From: Dama dama | Lineage: Eukaryota; Chordata; Mammalia; Artiodactyla; Cervidae | NCBI RefSeq assembly: GCF_033118175.1 | Contig: NC_083704.1 | Span: 49,254,501-49,318,500, forward strand | Direction: 5' to 3' | Length of the DNA: 64,000 bases | Shown: positions 1-11,471 of the stretch, in pieces | How positions within the stretch are numbered: position 1 is the stretch's first letter | How the letters are laid out: the number at the start of each line of letters is the position of its first letter | The notes under the pieces: generated by a model | The model's input: the letters and a program-made list of their open reading frames with translations, nothing else | Databases searched by the model: none | What the model was told of the DNA's origin: nothing | Program-made: the position numbers and the translations under genes

Positions 1-420
1 TGGCCCATTTTTTGATTGGGTGATTTATTTTTCTGGAATTGAGCTTCAGGAGTTGCTTGTATATTTTTGAGATTAATCCTTTGTCTGTTTCTTCATTTGC
101 TATTATTTTCTCCCAATCTGAGGGCTGTCTTTTCACCTTGCTTATACTTTCCTTTGTTGTGCAAAAGCTTCTAAGTTTAATTAGGTCCCATTTGTTTATT
201 CTTGCTTTTATTTCCAATATTCTGGGAGGTGGGTCATAGAGGATCTTGCTGTGATCTATGTCAGAGAGTGTTTTGCCTATGTTCTCCTCTAGGAGTTTTA
301 TAGTTTCTGGTCTTACATTTAGATCTTTATTCCATTTTGAGTTTATTTTTGTGTATGGTGTTATAAAGTGTTCTAGTATTATTCTTTTACAAGTGGTTGA
401 CCAGTTTTCCCAGCACCACT
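1..420 (-). mobile_element. L1 LINE fragment, 3' part of ORF2 (uninverted arm of a rearranged insertion)
   Basis: Read on the minus strand, this stretch translates as the C-terminal part of L1 ORF2, starting at a WCWENW-like block at the right edge and running leftwards through the segment before the 3' UTR. The frame is mostly recoverable but degraded. The L1 3' end lies beyond the left edge of the window. The right edge abuts a plus-strand piece of the same ORF2, so the two form one inverted insertion. Confidence 0.85.
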
Positions 421-1291
421 CTCAATGGTGAAAAATTGAAAGCATTTCCCCTAAAATCAGGAACAAGACAAGGGTGTCCACTCTCACCACTACTATTCAA
501 CATAGTTTTGGAAGTTTTGGCCACAGCAATCAGAGCAGAAGAAGAAATAAAAGGACCCAGATAGGAAAAGAAGAAGTGAAACTCTCACTGTTTGCAGATG
601 ACATGATCCTCTACATAGAAAACCCTAAAGACTCTACCAGAAAATTACTAGAGCTAATCAATGAATATAGTAGAGTTGCAGGATATAAAATTAACACACA
701 GAAATCCTTTGCATTAATATACACTAACAATGAGAAAACAGAAAGAGAAATTAAGGAAACAATACCATTCACCATTGCAACAAAAAGAATAAAATACTTA
801 GGAGTATATCTACCTAAAGAAACAAAAGACCTATACATAGAAAACTATAAAACACTGATGAAAGAAATCAAAGAGGACACAAACAGATGGAGAAACATAC
901 CATGCTCATGGATTGGAAGAATCAATATTGTCAAAATGGCTATTCTACCCAAAGCAATCTATAGATTCAATGCAATCCCTATCAAGCTACCAACGGTATT
1001 CTTCACAGAACTAGAACAAATAATTTCACAATTTGTATGGAAATACAAAAAACCTCGAATAGCCAAAGTAATCTTGAGAAAGAAGAATGGAACTGGAGGA
1101 GTCAACCTGCTTGACTTCAGGCTCTACTACAAAGCCACAGCCATCAAGACAGTATGGTACTGCCACAAAGACAGAAATATAGATCAATGGAACAAAATAG
1201 AAAGCCCAGAAATAAATCCACGTACCTATGGACACCTTATATTCAACAAAGGAGGCAAGAATATACAATGGAAAAAAGACAACCTCTTAAT
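421..1291 (+). mobile_element. L1 LINE fragment, ORF2 reverse-transcriptase region (inverted 5' arm)
   Basis: The plus strand encodes an L1-type reverse transcriptase segment. The RQGCPLSPLLFN block lies near 467-502 and is followed by the FADDM catalytic motif, then IKYLGVYL and the thumb region down to a QWKKD block near 1265-1280. An open frame of 275 codons covers 474-1301; its first 40 or so residues are out of frame with the L1 protein, and one frameshift near 555-560 restores it. In L1 coordinates this arm ends almost where the neighbouring minus-strand arm begins. It is a dead fragment with no promoter or ORF1. Confidence 0.88.
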
Positions 1292-1948
1292 GTCATCTTA
1301 AGATCCATAGTTATATCTAAACGACCCTTTTCCCAAATAAGGTCACATTCATAGGTTCTAGAACATGGATATGACATTTTGGGAGGCACCAGTCAACCTA
1401 CTGTGGATACTAAGAAGGTTTTTCAAAATTGGAGGATACTTAAGAAAAGCCTAATTCAAAGACAGGAAGCCAGTTGTGCCCATAAGCGTGAAGATTCAGG
1501 GTTGAGTGTTCAAGATGCAGAAATCCAATATTGGCATACAATTTTTGTGCCTTGCCGGCATCACCTTTTTATCCTGCCATTCTTCTCACCAGTTCTGGAT
1601 CCCTTCTTAATAAAGTCTCCTTGAAGCTCCTTCATGTCAACTGGAGTGGGCATGTGAAGCAAAGAGGATCTCTGAGATGATAAACAGAGCAGAACTTTGA
1701 GAGGCATGAACAGACAGTCTCATTGAATGAATTCCTTAGCTTCTTACAGAACTCTAATTTGATGGACCCAGGGCACAAACATATTATTTTGTCCAGCAAA
1801 ACATTTATTACACATGGGGAATGCTTCGGGGATAGCATGGAGGTTTTGTGCATGTTTCTGGTCCTTTATGTGCGTCCCCTCAAGATTAAAAGTGCCTGGT
1901 GATAAGAAACTCAACATGGAAGAACTGCTCTCTTGTATTCCACTTCTG
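1292..1948. other. Intronic stretch, possible old unclassified repeat
   Basis: No exon or recent transposon is recognised. The part around 1330-1400 resembles a common old mammalian repeat that I cannot name. An AATAAA lies near 1608, but nothing coding precedes it. The short open frames here have no recognisable protein features. Confidence 0.4.
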
Positions 1949-2064
1949 AGGCTTCTCTGGTGGCTCAGTGGTAAAGAATCCACATATCAATGCAAGAGAT
2001 GCATGTTTTATCCCTGGGTCAGGAAGAGTCTTTGGAGGAGGAAATGGCAACCCACTCCAGTATT
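1949..2064 (+). mobile_element. Bov-tA-type SINE, left part (split by a BovB insertion)
   Basis: The tRNA-derived head (ttctctggtggctcagtgg) starts near 1949 and the body reaches the usual 'gaaatggcaacccactccagtatt' block in two pieces around 2041-2064. The element is cut at 2064 by BovB sequence and resumes at 2495. The 11-bp string actccagtatt is present at both edges of the cut. Confidence 0.85.
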
Positions 2065-2494
2065 GTTGTTTTTCAGTTGGTAAGTCGCATCTGACTCTCT
2101 GCAACCCCACAGACTGGAGCACACCAGGTTTCCCTGTCCTTCACTATCTCCCTGAGTTTGCTCAAACTCATGCCCCTTGAGTTGGTGATGCCATCCAACT
2201 ATCTCATCCTCTGTGACTCCCTTCTCTCCCTGCCCTCAATGTTTCCTAGCATCAGGGTCTTTTCCAGTGAGCCAGCTCTTTGCATCAGGTGGCCAAAGTG
2301 TTGGTGCTCCAGCTTCACCATCAATCCTTCCAATGAGTATTCAGGCTTAATTTCCTTTAGGAGTGAGTGTTTTGATCTCCTTGCAGTTCAAGGGACTCTC
2401 AAGAGTCTTCTCCAGCACCAGCATCGATTCTTCAGCACTAAATCTACTTTATGTTCTAACTCTCGCATCCATACATGACTACTGGAGAAACTGT
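2065..2494 (-). mobile_element. BovB LINE 3' fragment nested in a SINE
   Basis: This is the complement of the BovB 3' region. The C-terminal RTE ORF2 coding block and tail are recognisable on the minus strand with indels. It is flanked by the perfect 11-bp duplication actccagtatt at 2054-2064 and 2495-2505, as expected for target-primed insertion into the older SINE. The 5' end is truncated, so it is inactive. Confidence 0.85.
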
Positions 2495-2560
2495 ACTCCA
2501 GTATTCTTACCTGGGAAATCCCATGGAGGATTTCACAGGAGCCTGGCAGGCACACAAAGC
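2495..2560 (+). mobile_element. Bov-tA-type SINE, right part
   Basis: Continuation of the SINE interrupted at 2064. It resumes with the duplicated target string, then 'cttacctgggaaatcccatgg' in degraded form and 'gagcctggcaggc'. The usual tail with the shared BovB-like end is lost. Confidence 0.75.
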
Positions 2561-3430
2561 ATTAGATATAACTTAGCATCAGACACAACAACAGTGCTCC
2601 ACTTCTAAATCTATAGAAGAAATTGGGACTGTTCTGATTAATGGTGACAACGTGTAAAAGACACAAATTCTGCTTTCTGTGTGGATATAAGTGAATCTGG
2701 CAATATGTCCTGGCAACATCCTTCCTCATCTTGGCTTTTGTGTAAACTTGGTTGTATTTGAAATGCAGTGGTGTGGCAAACTCACATGGTGCATTTGGTT
2801 TCTCCATCATCAGGAGGTTGTAGTTGCTAGACATATTCTTCCTCCTTTGGCTCAGACAGTACTTCCTTTTAGATTACTGCTCTTATTTCTGGTCATTTCT
2901 TGTGTTTCAGCTAGATAGGATACTGTCAGCACATTTCTCCCCTCTCTGTATAACTGGTAATTGTGAAAGGTAGGGCTGTGATTTTTAGTTATTTTCTATA
3001 CAAGACCCTTCTATTTGCAAGACTAAAAGTGATGCAGAGTGCTGTCTTTCCCCTCCTTCTTATATTATGCTGAAAATACTGTTTAAATGGGTAAATGCCT
3101 AGTGACTAGATTTGCTTATAGGATATCAGGGTACTCAAAAATAATAGTCTCTTAGTTTGTGGGTGGTTTGATGGGTTCCAGTGTTGTAGAATATGACCTG
3201 ACAAAATGGAATCATAAAATCTCAGACTGTCAGAGTTGGAACTGGATCAGTGAGTTCAATTTCCTCATTTTAAGGATGTGAAAATGGTGGGAACTCCCAG
3301 TCATCAATTGTTACTCTGAGCAGCTCACTAGTGATTTCTCTTATAAAATTGCAGGACTCTAAACAAAGAAACCACTGCTGGAAGAATAATGCAGTATAAT
3401 ATTGACTTATTGTGCACATGGTAAATTGAT

Positions 3431-3431
<1 letters not shown>
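2561..3431. other. Intronic sequence, nothing firm
   Basis: No exon, RNA gene or recent mobile element is visible. A block near 3205-3290 (tcagactgtcagagttggaa onward) has the look of an old MIR or MER-type repeat, but it is too degraded to name. Confidence 0.4.

Positions 3432-3471
<40 letters not shown>
3432..3471 (+). repeat. (CA)n microsatellite
   Basis: An almost uninterrupted CA-repeat of about 19 units. It is likely to vary in length between animals. The open frame with a run of CV residues on the minus strand is only its translation. Confidence 0.97.
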
Positions 3472-3472
<1 letters not shown>

Positions 3473-4342
3473 GAAAATTTCCATACCAGAATGTTCCCCA
3501 CCATAATAGTGCTGTGATCACGGTAGATATTTTCAGGAGCAATGATGGCGAACCCAGAAAAAGATGATCGTTATTCATTTCACTTTAGAAAAAAAAATGA
3601 CCAAAGAATGTGTGTAGCATGACCTTAATTTTTAAAACATCATGGTGGCTTTTGCTTCTGGCTTAATAGGTTTTCATAATGATCTTGCTTCTCACTTAAT
3701 TGATTTTTATAATGATCGTCTTCTTCACTCCTGGAACTCAGTTTATTTCCAGCTCCAAGTTCTTTAGTAACAAAATGCTTCCAAGTTGGAAGTGTCTATA
3801 ACAAGTCCCAACAGAGAAACAATTGCTTGCTCTGGCCAAGGTAAATTTGCACAGAGTTTGGTGTTACCACCCATTTCACAATCATTTATGTTCTACCTAA
3901 AAGTCAATGATGTGAAGCCTCAAATTGGCTTAAAAGTGAGTGTGTCCCTAAATTCAGCACACACACCCTTGGTGGTGGGGGGCAGTGTAGAGTGGTATTT
4001 CAGTAGTGAAACCTTCCTTTCCTACAGCTATTTTTCTGTGTAAAAGACCTATCTGAATATCTTAGAATAGGAGAAGTGTTTTCACCATTTTGAAAAGCAA
4101 ATCTATGAAAACTGTTTCTGCAGGAAATATTTGACTCATATTGAAACATCATAGCATAAGAATATGTAGGTGGAGTGGTATATACCTATATGTCGCATTT
4201 TGCAGGGTTTTCTCACATTTTGCAGGATTTTCTCATTGAAGGCATTTTGTTCAGGGTATTTTAGACATGGATAGAGATAAGAGCTATTTTTTGCTGTCAT
4301 ATGTTATACATTAAATACATATGTATGTGATATATAAGGCAT
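3472..4342. other. Intronic sequence with a small tandem duplication
   Basis: No gene is seen. At 4195-4235 a unit of about 20 bp (cattttgcaggnttttctca) occurs twice in tandem with one change, a small recent duplication. The rest is ordinary AT-rich intron. Confidence 0.5.
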
Positions 4343-4545
4343 GGGGCTTCCCAGGTGGCTCAGTGATAATCCGTCTGCCAATGCAGGAGACACTGGTTGG
4401 ATTCCTGGGTTGGGAAAATCCCCTGGAGGAGAGAATGGCAACCCACTCTACTATTCTTGCCTGTAAAACTGCATGGACAGAGGAGCCTTGCAGGCTGCAT
4501 TCCATGGGTCGCAAAGACTTGGACCCAACTGGGTGACTAAATAGT
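4343..4545 (+). mobile_element. Bov-tA-type SINE
   Basis: Starts with the tRNA-derived head ggcttcccaggtggctcag and passes through the 'cccctggaggag' and 'atggcaaccca' blocks. It ends with the shared BovB-like tail (cgcaaagacttggaccc, tgggtgact). Full length with point changes; the box A and B promoter remnants are decayed. Confidence 0.88.
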
Positions 4546-4587
4546 AGCAGCATAAAATTTAATTTTATATTGTATATGATTATTTAT

Positions 4588-4775
4588 TTGTTTTTCAGTT
4601 GGTAAGTCCTGTCTGAATCTTTGCAACCCCATGGACAGCAGCACGCCAGGGTTCCCTGTTGCTCACCGTCACCCACAATTTGCCCAAGTTCATGTCCATT
4701 GAATTGGTGATGCCATCCAACCATCTCACCTCTGTTACCCTCTTCTTCTGCCTTCAATCTTTCTCAGTATCTGGG
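4588..4775 (-). mobile_element. BovB/ART2-like 3' tail fragment
   Basis: Minus-strand BovB tail. It begins with tttttcagttggtaagtcc, close to the start of the 2065 copy, and runs through the block equivalent to the last part of ORF2 (catgtccattgaattggtga). About 190 bp remains, heavily truncated at the 5' side. Confidence 0.75.
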
Positions 4776-5519
4776 AAAAGATTGTTCATATAAAACATTT
4801 ATATTGTATTATATATTATATAGAATTTAACATATAATGTATATACAGATATATACATTTATATTATATGTAATACATTAAATATAATAAAAATATAAAT
4901 CACACTACTACCATGTTAGCCTGGAGACCCCTCAGAGCATCTGTGTTTTCACCTATAAACATACCTACCAACACCAATTTATCAGGAAAGATAAGATACA
5001 TATCATGATTTTAGCAGTTTTCTGCATTGATTTTGTTTCATGCCATATTCCTCTTCACTTCTGTGATTGTCATTCATGCTATTTGAATATTTACAGCTTT
5101 CTTCCTTTATGAACTTGATTCAGAGCAGGCCCTGTGAAGTTTGGTACACATATGCTCCAGTCTTGGCTTTGCTGCCTGTAATCTGTGTGGCTCTGGACCT
5201 TCTAAAATGGAGAGCAGTAGCTGTCTGTCTCAAAAAGCAGATGGGCACATGAAACTGTCCCATGGTTGTTAGCTAATGTTGCTGTCATTGTTGTTGGTAA
5301 AATTAGCTTTCAATGTTAGCTGCTGGAAGATAACATAGTGCTCTAATGACTGAATTTACCAGTCATATATAGATGATGCAATGTATCTTTTTTTATCATG
5401 GTGATAATTGATGTTGCTATTTGGTATTAAACAGTAGCCACTGTTCATTGATTATTTCTACTTTATTTCTTAGTGCAGATAATAAAGCCCCTTGCAAGTC
5501 ATGTTTTGGTTAGACCTTG
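4776..5519. other. AT-rich intronic stretch
   Basis: 4790-4905 is a run of TA-rich low-complexity sequence. The rest shows no exon, RNA gene or recognised repeat. Confidence 0.5.
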
Positions 5520-5655
5520 TGGCACTGGTACTACTATTATCCTCATTTTATGGATGAAGAAACTGAAGTTTTGAGAGATTGTATCTTTCTCTAGGTCCTG
5601 GTGAGTAAGTGGAAGGTTAAGATTTGAACTTGAGAAATCTAGCTCCAGGGCCCCT
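5520..5655 (-). repeat. MIR-like ancient SINE fragment
   Basis: The string attatcctcattttatggatgaagaaactgaag (split here: attatcctcatttta, then gaagaaactgaag) followed by a weak 'gatttgaactt' block is the recognisable MIR signature. The orientation call is tentative. Confidence 0.55.
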
Positions 5656-5811
5656 ACGTGTAGCTATTAATTACTCTTTCCTGCCTTCCAACAATATATT
5701 TGCCTTAGCTTACAAGTGGAGTTTACTAATGTGTTAAATTCTTGTTTTTATCATTTATGTGACTGAGCATGTAGTAGGTGTTTAAGAAACCCTTGTTTTC
5801 TTATGCATCTT

Positions 5812-5959
5812 TGCAGAAAAATTTTGTGCAAATACAAACAAATGATCTTTTTCTTATTCACAGTATACACAGTATATATACTGTGTCAATTGAAAACACA
5901 GTATATATACTGGGACACACATAGCATTTTACTTTTGGCTTCCAGAAAATTTTTCTGCA
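5812..5959. repeat. Palindrome cluster with flanking inverted repeat
   Basis: An exact 18-nt palindrome (cacagtatatatactgtg) lies at 5868-5885, and 16 of its bases recur at 5897-5912. Outside them, tgcagaaaaatttt at 5812-5825 is inverted exactly at 5946-5959. The stretch can fold into a branched hairpin. No function is known. Confidence 0.8.
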
Positions 5960-6173
5960 ATTTTCCTTTGTCTGTTTTCAAGAAAACATTTTAATTTGTA
6001 TTTAGTCTTATTCATCTCTGTTTTCATTTATGGCATATAAGCTTTTTCTCTTGCCTAGAAAGAACTTCCATACTTGAAAAATAAAAAAAGAAGGGTCCTA
6101 ATATTTTCTTCTAGAACTCTTCATTAGAAATTTGTTTTTGTCCTGAGAAATTAGGTAAGGATTTACCTTTGCT

Positions 6174-6382
6174 GGGCTTCCCTGGTAGCTCAGATGATAA
6201 AGAGTCTGCCTGCAGTGTGGGAGACCTGGATTTGATCCCTGGGTCATGAAGATTCCCTGGGGAAGGAAATGGCAACCCACTCTAGTATTCTTGCCTGAAA
6301 AATCCCATGGACGGAGGAGCCTGGCAGGTTACAGTCCATGGGGTCACAAAGAGTTGGACACGACAGAGACTAACACCCCGTG
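6174..6382 (+). mobile_element. Bov-tA-type SINE
   Basis: Complete tRNA-headed SINE from gggcttccctggtagctcag to the tail gttggacacgacagagac, with all standard internal blocks. It is one of the better preserved copies. Confidence 0.9.
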
Positions 6383-9300
6383 CTATACAGTAGGTTGCCT
6401 TTACTATTATTTTTCTGAATGATTTGTCAGTTTTTAGCCATTATTCACTGAGAAATTTAGTTTTTTTTCTACTGAATATAGGGCCACTCTTATCATATAT
6501 TAAATTTCTCTAAGTATGTGAATCTATTTTGGATTGCTTCTTTTTCTTCCCATATCAATACCAAACCTGTTTTCATTATTGAAGTTTTAAAATATGTTTT
6601 GGTGTCTGGACCTGTGACCTCCTGACATCTTGGAAGTTTGGAATAGGTGATGACCTTAGAGGTCATTGAGTGAAGTTTTGTTGGTTTATAAAGCAGATAG
6701 ATGAGTCCCTAAAAAGTACCTGACTTTCTTGAAGGTTGTACCCTCAGGTGTTGGCAGAGCCAGATGTGAACTTGGGATGGAGGCTGGAGTGGATCTTGAA
6801 CCAGCATATGGGGCTTTAACACAGTCTAACCACATTAGCCCTGAAAGCCCTCTAAGCTTCAGTATTGTTACTTGCAAACAATACCTACGTCATAGGTGGC
6901 CCTGAGGAATGCATGAGACACCGTGTTGCATCACCAGACACACTGCTGTCCACAGAGGACATCTCAGATGTATCTAGTTGACTTCAAGCCAAGGCCTTCT
7001 GAATCTAGTCCTTTGGTGTGTCCCCATTTCACCACACCCAACCATTTCATATCCATGGCATGCCTTAAAATTTTGACTGCTAAAAGATACTGGAGAATAA
7101 TCTTTCATAAAATTTTCTGAAGGATATTGTTCTTAGAAAAACATGAGTTCTGTTTTTAAATAGATGTGGGCAAAGGTGACTTAAATCAAGTTAAGTAACA
7201 TCTTGGCTGTGGGATTTTAGAACCTTTAGTATGATAATGTCTACCATAAATCAGGGGAGTGAGCGGCATTTCCCAAGTTGGCTTGATCATGGAGCTAACC
7301 TCCACTCCCCCAATTAATTTTTGCACAACACCCAGGAGGGTTTCAAAGAACAAATACTGTTTACTTTAGAGCAGTATGTCTCACTTTGGAAGAAATTCCT
7401 TTTAAAGAAAAAAATGAAAAGAACAATATAGCATCCAGTATTGTTTTATGTAATAATTATTACTTATGTTACTTAATTAGGTACAAAGATAAGACTAGGC
7501 ATGCTTATAGCTCTTACAGAACTATGAAACCAAATCAGACTTACACACTAAATGATAATACAACGTCAAAGCCTGTAAAATTTTAATGAATGATATTAAC
7601 TTTATATGAAAAAGGATTGTGTTTGCTGAATGTAAATTTATATTTGATATGAATATGGTGCCAGCTCCTGTAGCTCAGATGCCAGCTCAGAAGTCTGCAC
7701 AGTGGTGTGCTGTGTGTTAACCTAGTTTCCTCACTGGTTGCTGATTCTGTAGTGCTGATAAACCCCTTGCTTTTATGTTCACCATGAGGTCCTATGGCCA
7801 AGATTTGGAGGGAATATATCAGAGAAATAAGATCTATTTCTTCTGTGCTTTTTCCTTGGCATTCCCCAAAGAACCTGAAGTGCAAATACAAAGGCAAATA
7901 TTTAGATCTTTTAACAGTCCTTGATTATCAGGAATTATTTGCATGATCCAGAATAAGTTCACTTTAACTTTTGAGATAATCATCAAAAAGAAAAGACAAA
8001 ATAAGTTTTGTAGCAAACTCATGGATCCTTGAACATAGGTCCTGATCCTTCAGGAGTATGGGCCCTGACTTTAAAATATAGTTTTAATTCTCTTTTAAAT
8101 AAATGTACTATAGTTTCTAATTTAGTAGTCATTTACAAACATGTCATGTGTATATGGATGGAGATTACTTACTTGGATTTATTGAGCATAACGGACCTTG
8201 AGATCATGAAATTATTGCTTAGTCTTCCTACTAAATTATCAATGATTTAAGTTCTTTTGGGCTTCAATGATAGGTTAAAAAGTTCATGGCATATCTCAGT
8301 AGAACCAGTATTTAAACTTTTTATGTTAAGATGCATTTTCATGTTTAAATTTAGTGTGTTTCCTTGAAGGAATAGTACAATATGAATGATACATGGTGTT
8401 TTCTTAAATGTACCTTTTTGGTAATAGTAAATGTTTTGAAGATGGGCCTTTTAAGTGTTAGGAGGTACTAAGATTGATAGCTTTGCAAATTGGTTTTAAG
8501 TATTTTGAATTTATAACTATCATCATGTTGCAAAATAACATTGACTTTGGAATAGCTTGCTTCCTTTTGTAGTAATTCAAAAATATTATGACAGCTATAG
8601 TTTTATAGTGAGCATAAAAACCAGTGAGGTAAGTTCAATGAGGTAAGGTTAGTGTTGGAAGTTTTATTAACAAAAACTTTAAGTATTAACACATGAGTTA
8701 CAATTCCCATGTGTTTTCAGAAATTTGCTGGAACTGAATTAAACATTAAATTTTGAACTTTGGACTAGTCACTTAAAACCACCTAATTTTAGTGTAAGAA
8801 GTAGCCAAAAACTTGAGTATGAAAACAGGCTTTATAAAGTTGGCTGGATTATTAACCCACATAAGATATGAATTCTTCCATGTAGGTGATATGAAACACT
8901 CTTGACCCAGCATTGTTTTCTTCAGGTAGGTGGCATATGGGAGTTGGGTATGATTTTTTGATGGGTGGGTAAGACAAAATGCATCTTTTTACAACCTGAA
9001 AATCTCAACTGTGTTATTAACAAGCTGGTGATTGTAACTTAACTTTTATAAGCACAGCATGTGTTTATGCAATACTAAATATACCTGAATTTTATTTTTT
9101 GAATTTGAAATTATATGAGAACAGACTTCTAATTTAGGAGAAAGGTATGTTATTATAAATTATGAAGCAATCTATAATATAGCCATCATTGTTTCTCTTT
9201 GTACTATTTAAATATTTTAAAATATAACATAGATTTCCCAACCCCTGCCAGGTCAAATATTTAAGTTTTGGTTTGGTAGATGAAAGCCAACACACAGAAA

Positions 9301-9464
9301 TGGAATTATCTAGTCCCTTTTCCCCTAGTCAGCATCACGCTAGTGTTCAACAGGAGAGTAAATAACTGATTGACATGTAATGATTGAGATTAACTGGTGG
9401 CCTTGAAAAGCTTAAGGGTGTAATTGATAAGACCAAATCTCTTGTTACTGGTGACTGTGATGGG
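6383..9464. other. Unique intronic sequence (about 3.1 kb)
   Basis: I see no exon with convincing splice sites, no RNA gene and no recent transposon. Open frames are at most about 100 codons and lack recognisable features. It may hold old repeats too degraded to identify by eye. Confidence 0.5.
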
Positions 9465-9672
9465 GGAAAGAAAGTGTGAAAGTGAAAATTGCTCAGTCAT
9501 GTTCGACTCTTTGTGAGCCCATGGACTGTACAGTCCATGGAATTCTCCAGGCCAGAATACTGGAGTGGGTACCCTTTCCCTTCTCCAGGGGATCTTCCCA
9601 ACCCAGGGATTGAACACAGGTCTCCTGCATTGCAGGTGGATTCTTTACTACCTGAGCCACAGGGGAAGCCCA
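9465..9672 (-). mobile_element. Bov-tA-type SINE
   Basis: Reverse-complement Bov-tA. The tail side (gtgaaagtgaaaattgctca) is at the left and the complement of the tRNA head (gagccacaggggaagccc) at the right edge. It is full length. Confidence 0.9.
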
Positions 9673-9994
9673 TGATGGGGGAGAGACCTTGTAATAAAAT
9701 TAAAGGAACCCTTTTAGGAAAGGGATTTTCTCAGTTTTCAATTGTTACAGCTATCATCTCCCTACAAGTTCTTGTTGACTTGATCTTAGTGAGTGTATAT
9801 GCATTTCTGTGGTAGTAAATCTGTAAATATGCTGAAGATGTCCTAGTTAGTCTTCTGAAAGAATGTTATAATTTTTTACACTATGTTACATTATAATATA
9901 ATGTTATAATTACAGGACTGCTCATCCACAAGTAAGTTAGACTATAGTCCAGGTTCTGTTGTCTCAGGAGCTTCCAGTTCATATAGCCATTTAC

Positions 9995-10330
9995 CTTTAT
10001 AATATTTCCCAGCACCTCAAACTACATATACCTAATACTGAACTCTTGATTGCCTACCTCAAGTCTGATTCTCCCCAGTCTTTCCCGTAATAGGCAGTAA
10101 TTCTCTAGTCAGTAACCCGGGAAACCTCTGAGTCCTTCTATCCATCTACCCGTATAAATAGAAACCCTCAGTTCTCCCAGCTGCCTCCCAGTTGTTTCGC
10201 AAAGTATGTCTCAAACACATCCACAATCTCCTTGTCGACCACCTCCATCTTAGTTGTAGCAGCTACTGTCTCTCCTCTGGTTGACTGCCTGTCCTTTGCC
10301 TCCATTCCCATCCCCCACCCCCAGTGTCTG
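9995..10330 (+). mobile_element. L2-like ancient LINE fragment
   Basis: The order of blocks (cagcacctcaaactacatat, ctgaactcttgattgcc, cccagtctttccc, cctctgagtccttctatcc, ccacctccatcttag) follows the 3' region of mammalian L2. It is heavily diverged, so the call rests on recognition. Confidence 0.5.
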
Positions 10331-10456
10331 CTTGTAGAACAGCATCAAATTGTCCCATCGCTGGCCAACAAAAAGACTCTTTTTCATAGATGCTTTGCGT
10401 TCTGATTCAATTCTATACTTATTGTGTATATTTCTTACTACAGACCTAATGTCAAT

Positions 10457-10496
10457 CATTTCTACAATAAAACTGATTTGTTTTATTGTAGAAATG
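10457..10496. repeat. Perfect 17-bp-arm hairpin
   Basis: The left arm catttctacaataaaac (10457-10473) is exactly inverted at 10480-10496, with the 6-nt loop tgattt between. Beyond one mismatched pair, two further pairs can form. It sits between an L2-like fragment and an L1 tail. Confidence 0.9.
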
Positions 10497-10579
10497 GTTT
10501 TAAGAGACAATATTTGAGGTGGACAGTTATTGTTACTGAGATGGTTACTGTTCTTTAAAGCCTTTTTAATGGACAAAAC

Positions 10580-11378
10580 TAGAAAATATTTTTTTAATTT
10601 ATTTTTTTTATTGAAGGATAATTGCTTTACAGAATTTTGTTGTTTTCTGTCAAACATCAACATGAATCAGCCATAGGTATACATATATCCCCTCCCTTTT
10701 GAACCTCCCTCCCATCTCCTTCCCCATCCCATCTCTTTAGATCGATACAGAGCTACTGTTTTGAGTTTCCTGAGCCATACAGCCAATTCCTGTTGGCTAC
10801 CTATTTTACATATGGTAATGTAAGTTTCCGTGTTATTCTTCCCATCTATCTCACCCTCTCCTCCCCTCTCCCCATGTCCATAAGTCTGTTCTCTATGTCT
10901 GTTTCTCCATTGCTGTCCTGTAAATAAATTCTTCAGTACCATTTTTCTAGATTCTGTATATATGCATTAGAATGTATTTATCTTTCTCTTTCTGACTTAC
11001 TTCACTCTGTATAATAGGTTCTAGGTTCATCCACCTCATTAGAACTGACTCAAATGCATACATTTTATGGCTGAGTAATATTCCATTGTGTATATGTACC
11101 ACAACTTCTTTATCCATTCATCTGTCGAATGCACATCTAGGTTGCTTTCATGTTCTAGCTATTATAAGTAGTGCTGCAGTGAACAATACGATACATGTGT
11201 CTTTTTCAATTTTGGTTTCCTTAGGGTATATGCCTGGGAGTGGGATTGCTGAGTCATAGGATGGTTTTATTCCTAGTTTTTTTAAGGACTCTCCATACCA
11301 TCTTCAGTAGTGGCTGTATCAATTTACACTCCCACCAACAGTGCAAGAGCATTCCCTTTTCTCCATACCCTCTCCAGC
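10580..11378 (-). mobile_element. L1 LINE 3' fragment (ORF2 end and 3' UTR)
   Basis: A T-rich start (the complemented poly(A) side, 10585-10615) is followed by the complement of a ruminant L1 3' UTR (tctttagatcgatacagagc region). Next comes the complement of the ORF2 C-terminus, including the strings ctgagtaatattccattgtg and cactcccaccaacagtgcaa. It is 5' truncated near 11378. Confidence 0.85.
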
Positions 11379-11409
11379 ATTAATTGTGAAAATAATATTT
11401 AAGAACATT

Positions 11410-11471
11410 TGGAAAAGGAAGGGGATATATGTGTATCTATGGCTGATTCATGTTGAGGTTTGACAGAAAAA
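11410..11471 (+). mobile_element. Short sense L1 3'-end fragment
   Basis: The string tatggctgattcatgttgag followed by gtttgacag and a run of nine A is a sense-strand ruminant L1 terminus. It lies directly beside the antisense L1 piece to the left and a BovB to the right, so it may be the remnant of another insertion. Confidence 0.6.

Noticed and set aside
474..1301. A 275-codon open frame as a gene
   Set aside because: It is L1 ORF2 reverse-transcriptase sequence with an out-of-frame start, no promoter and no natural end.
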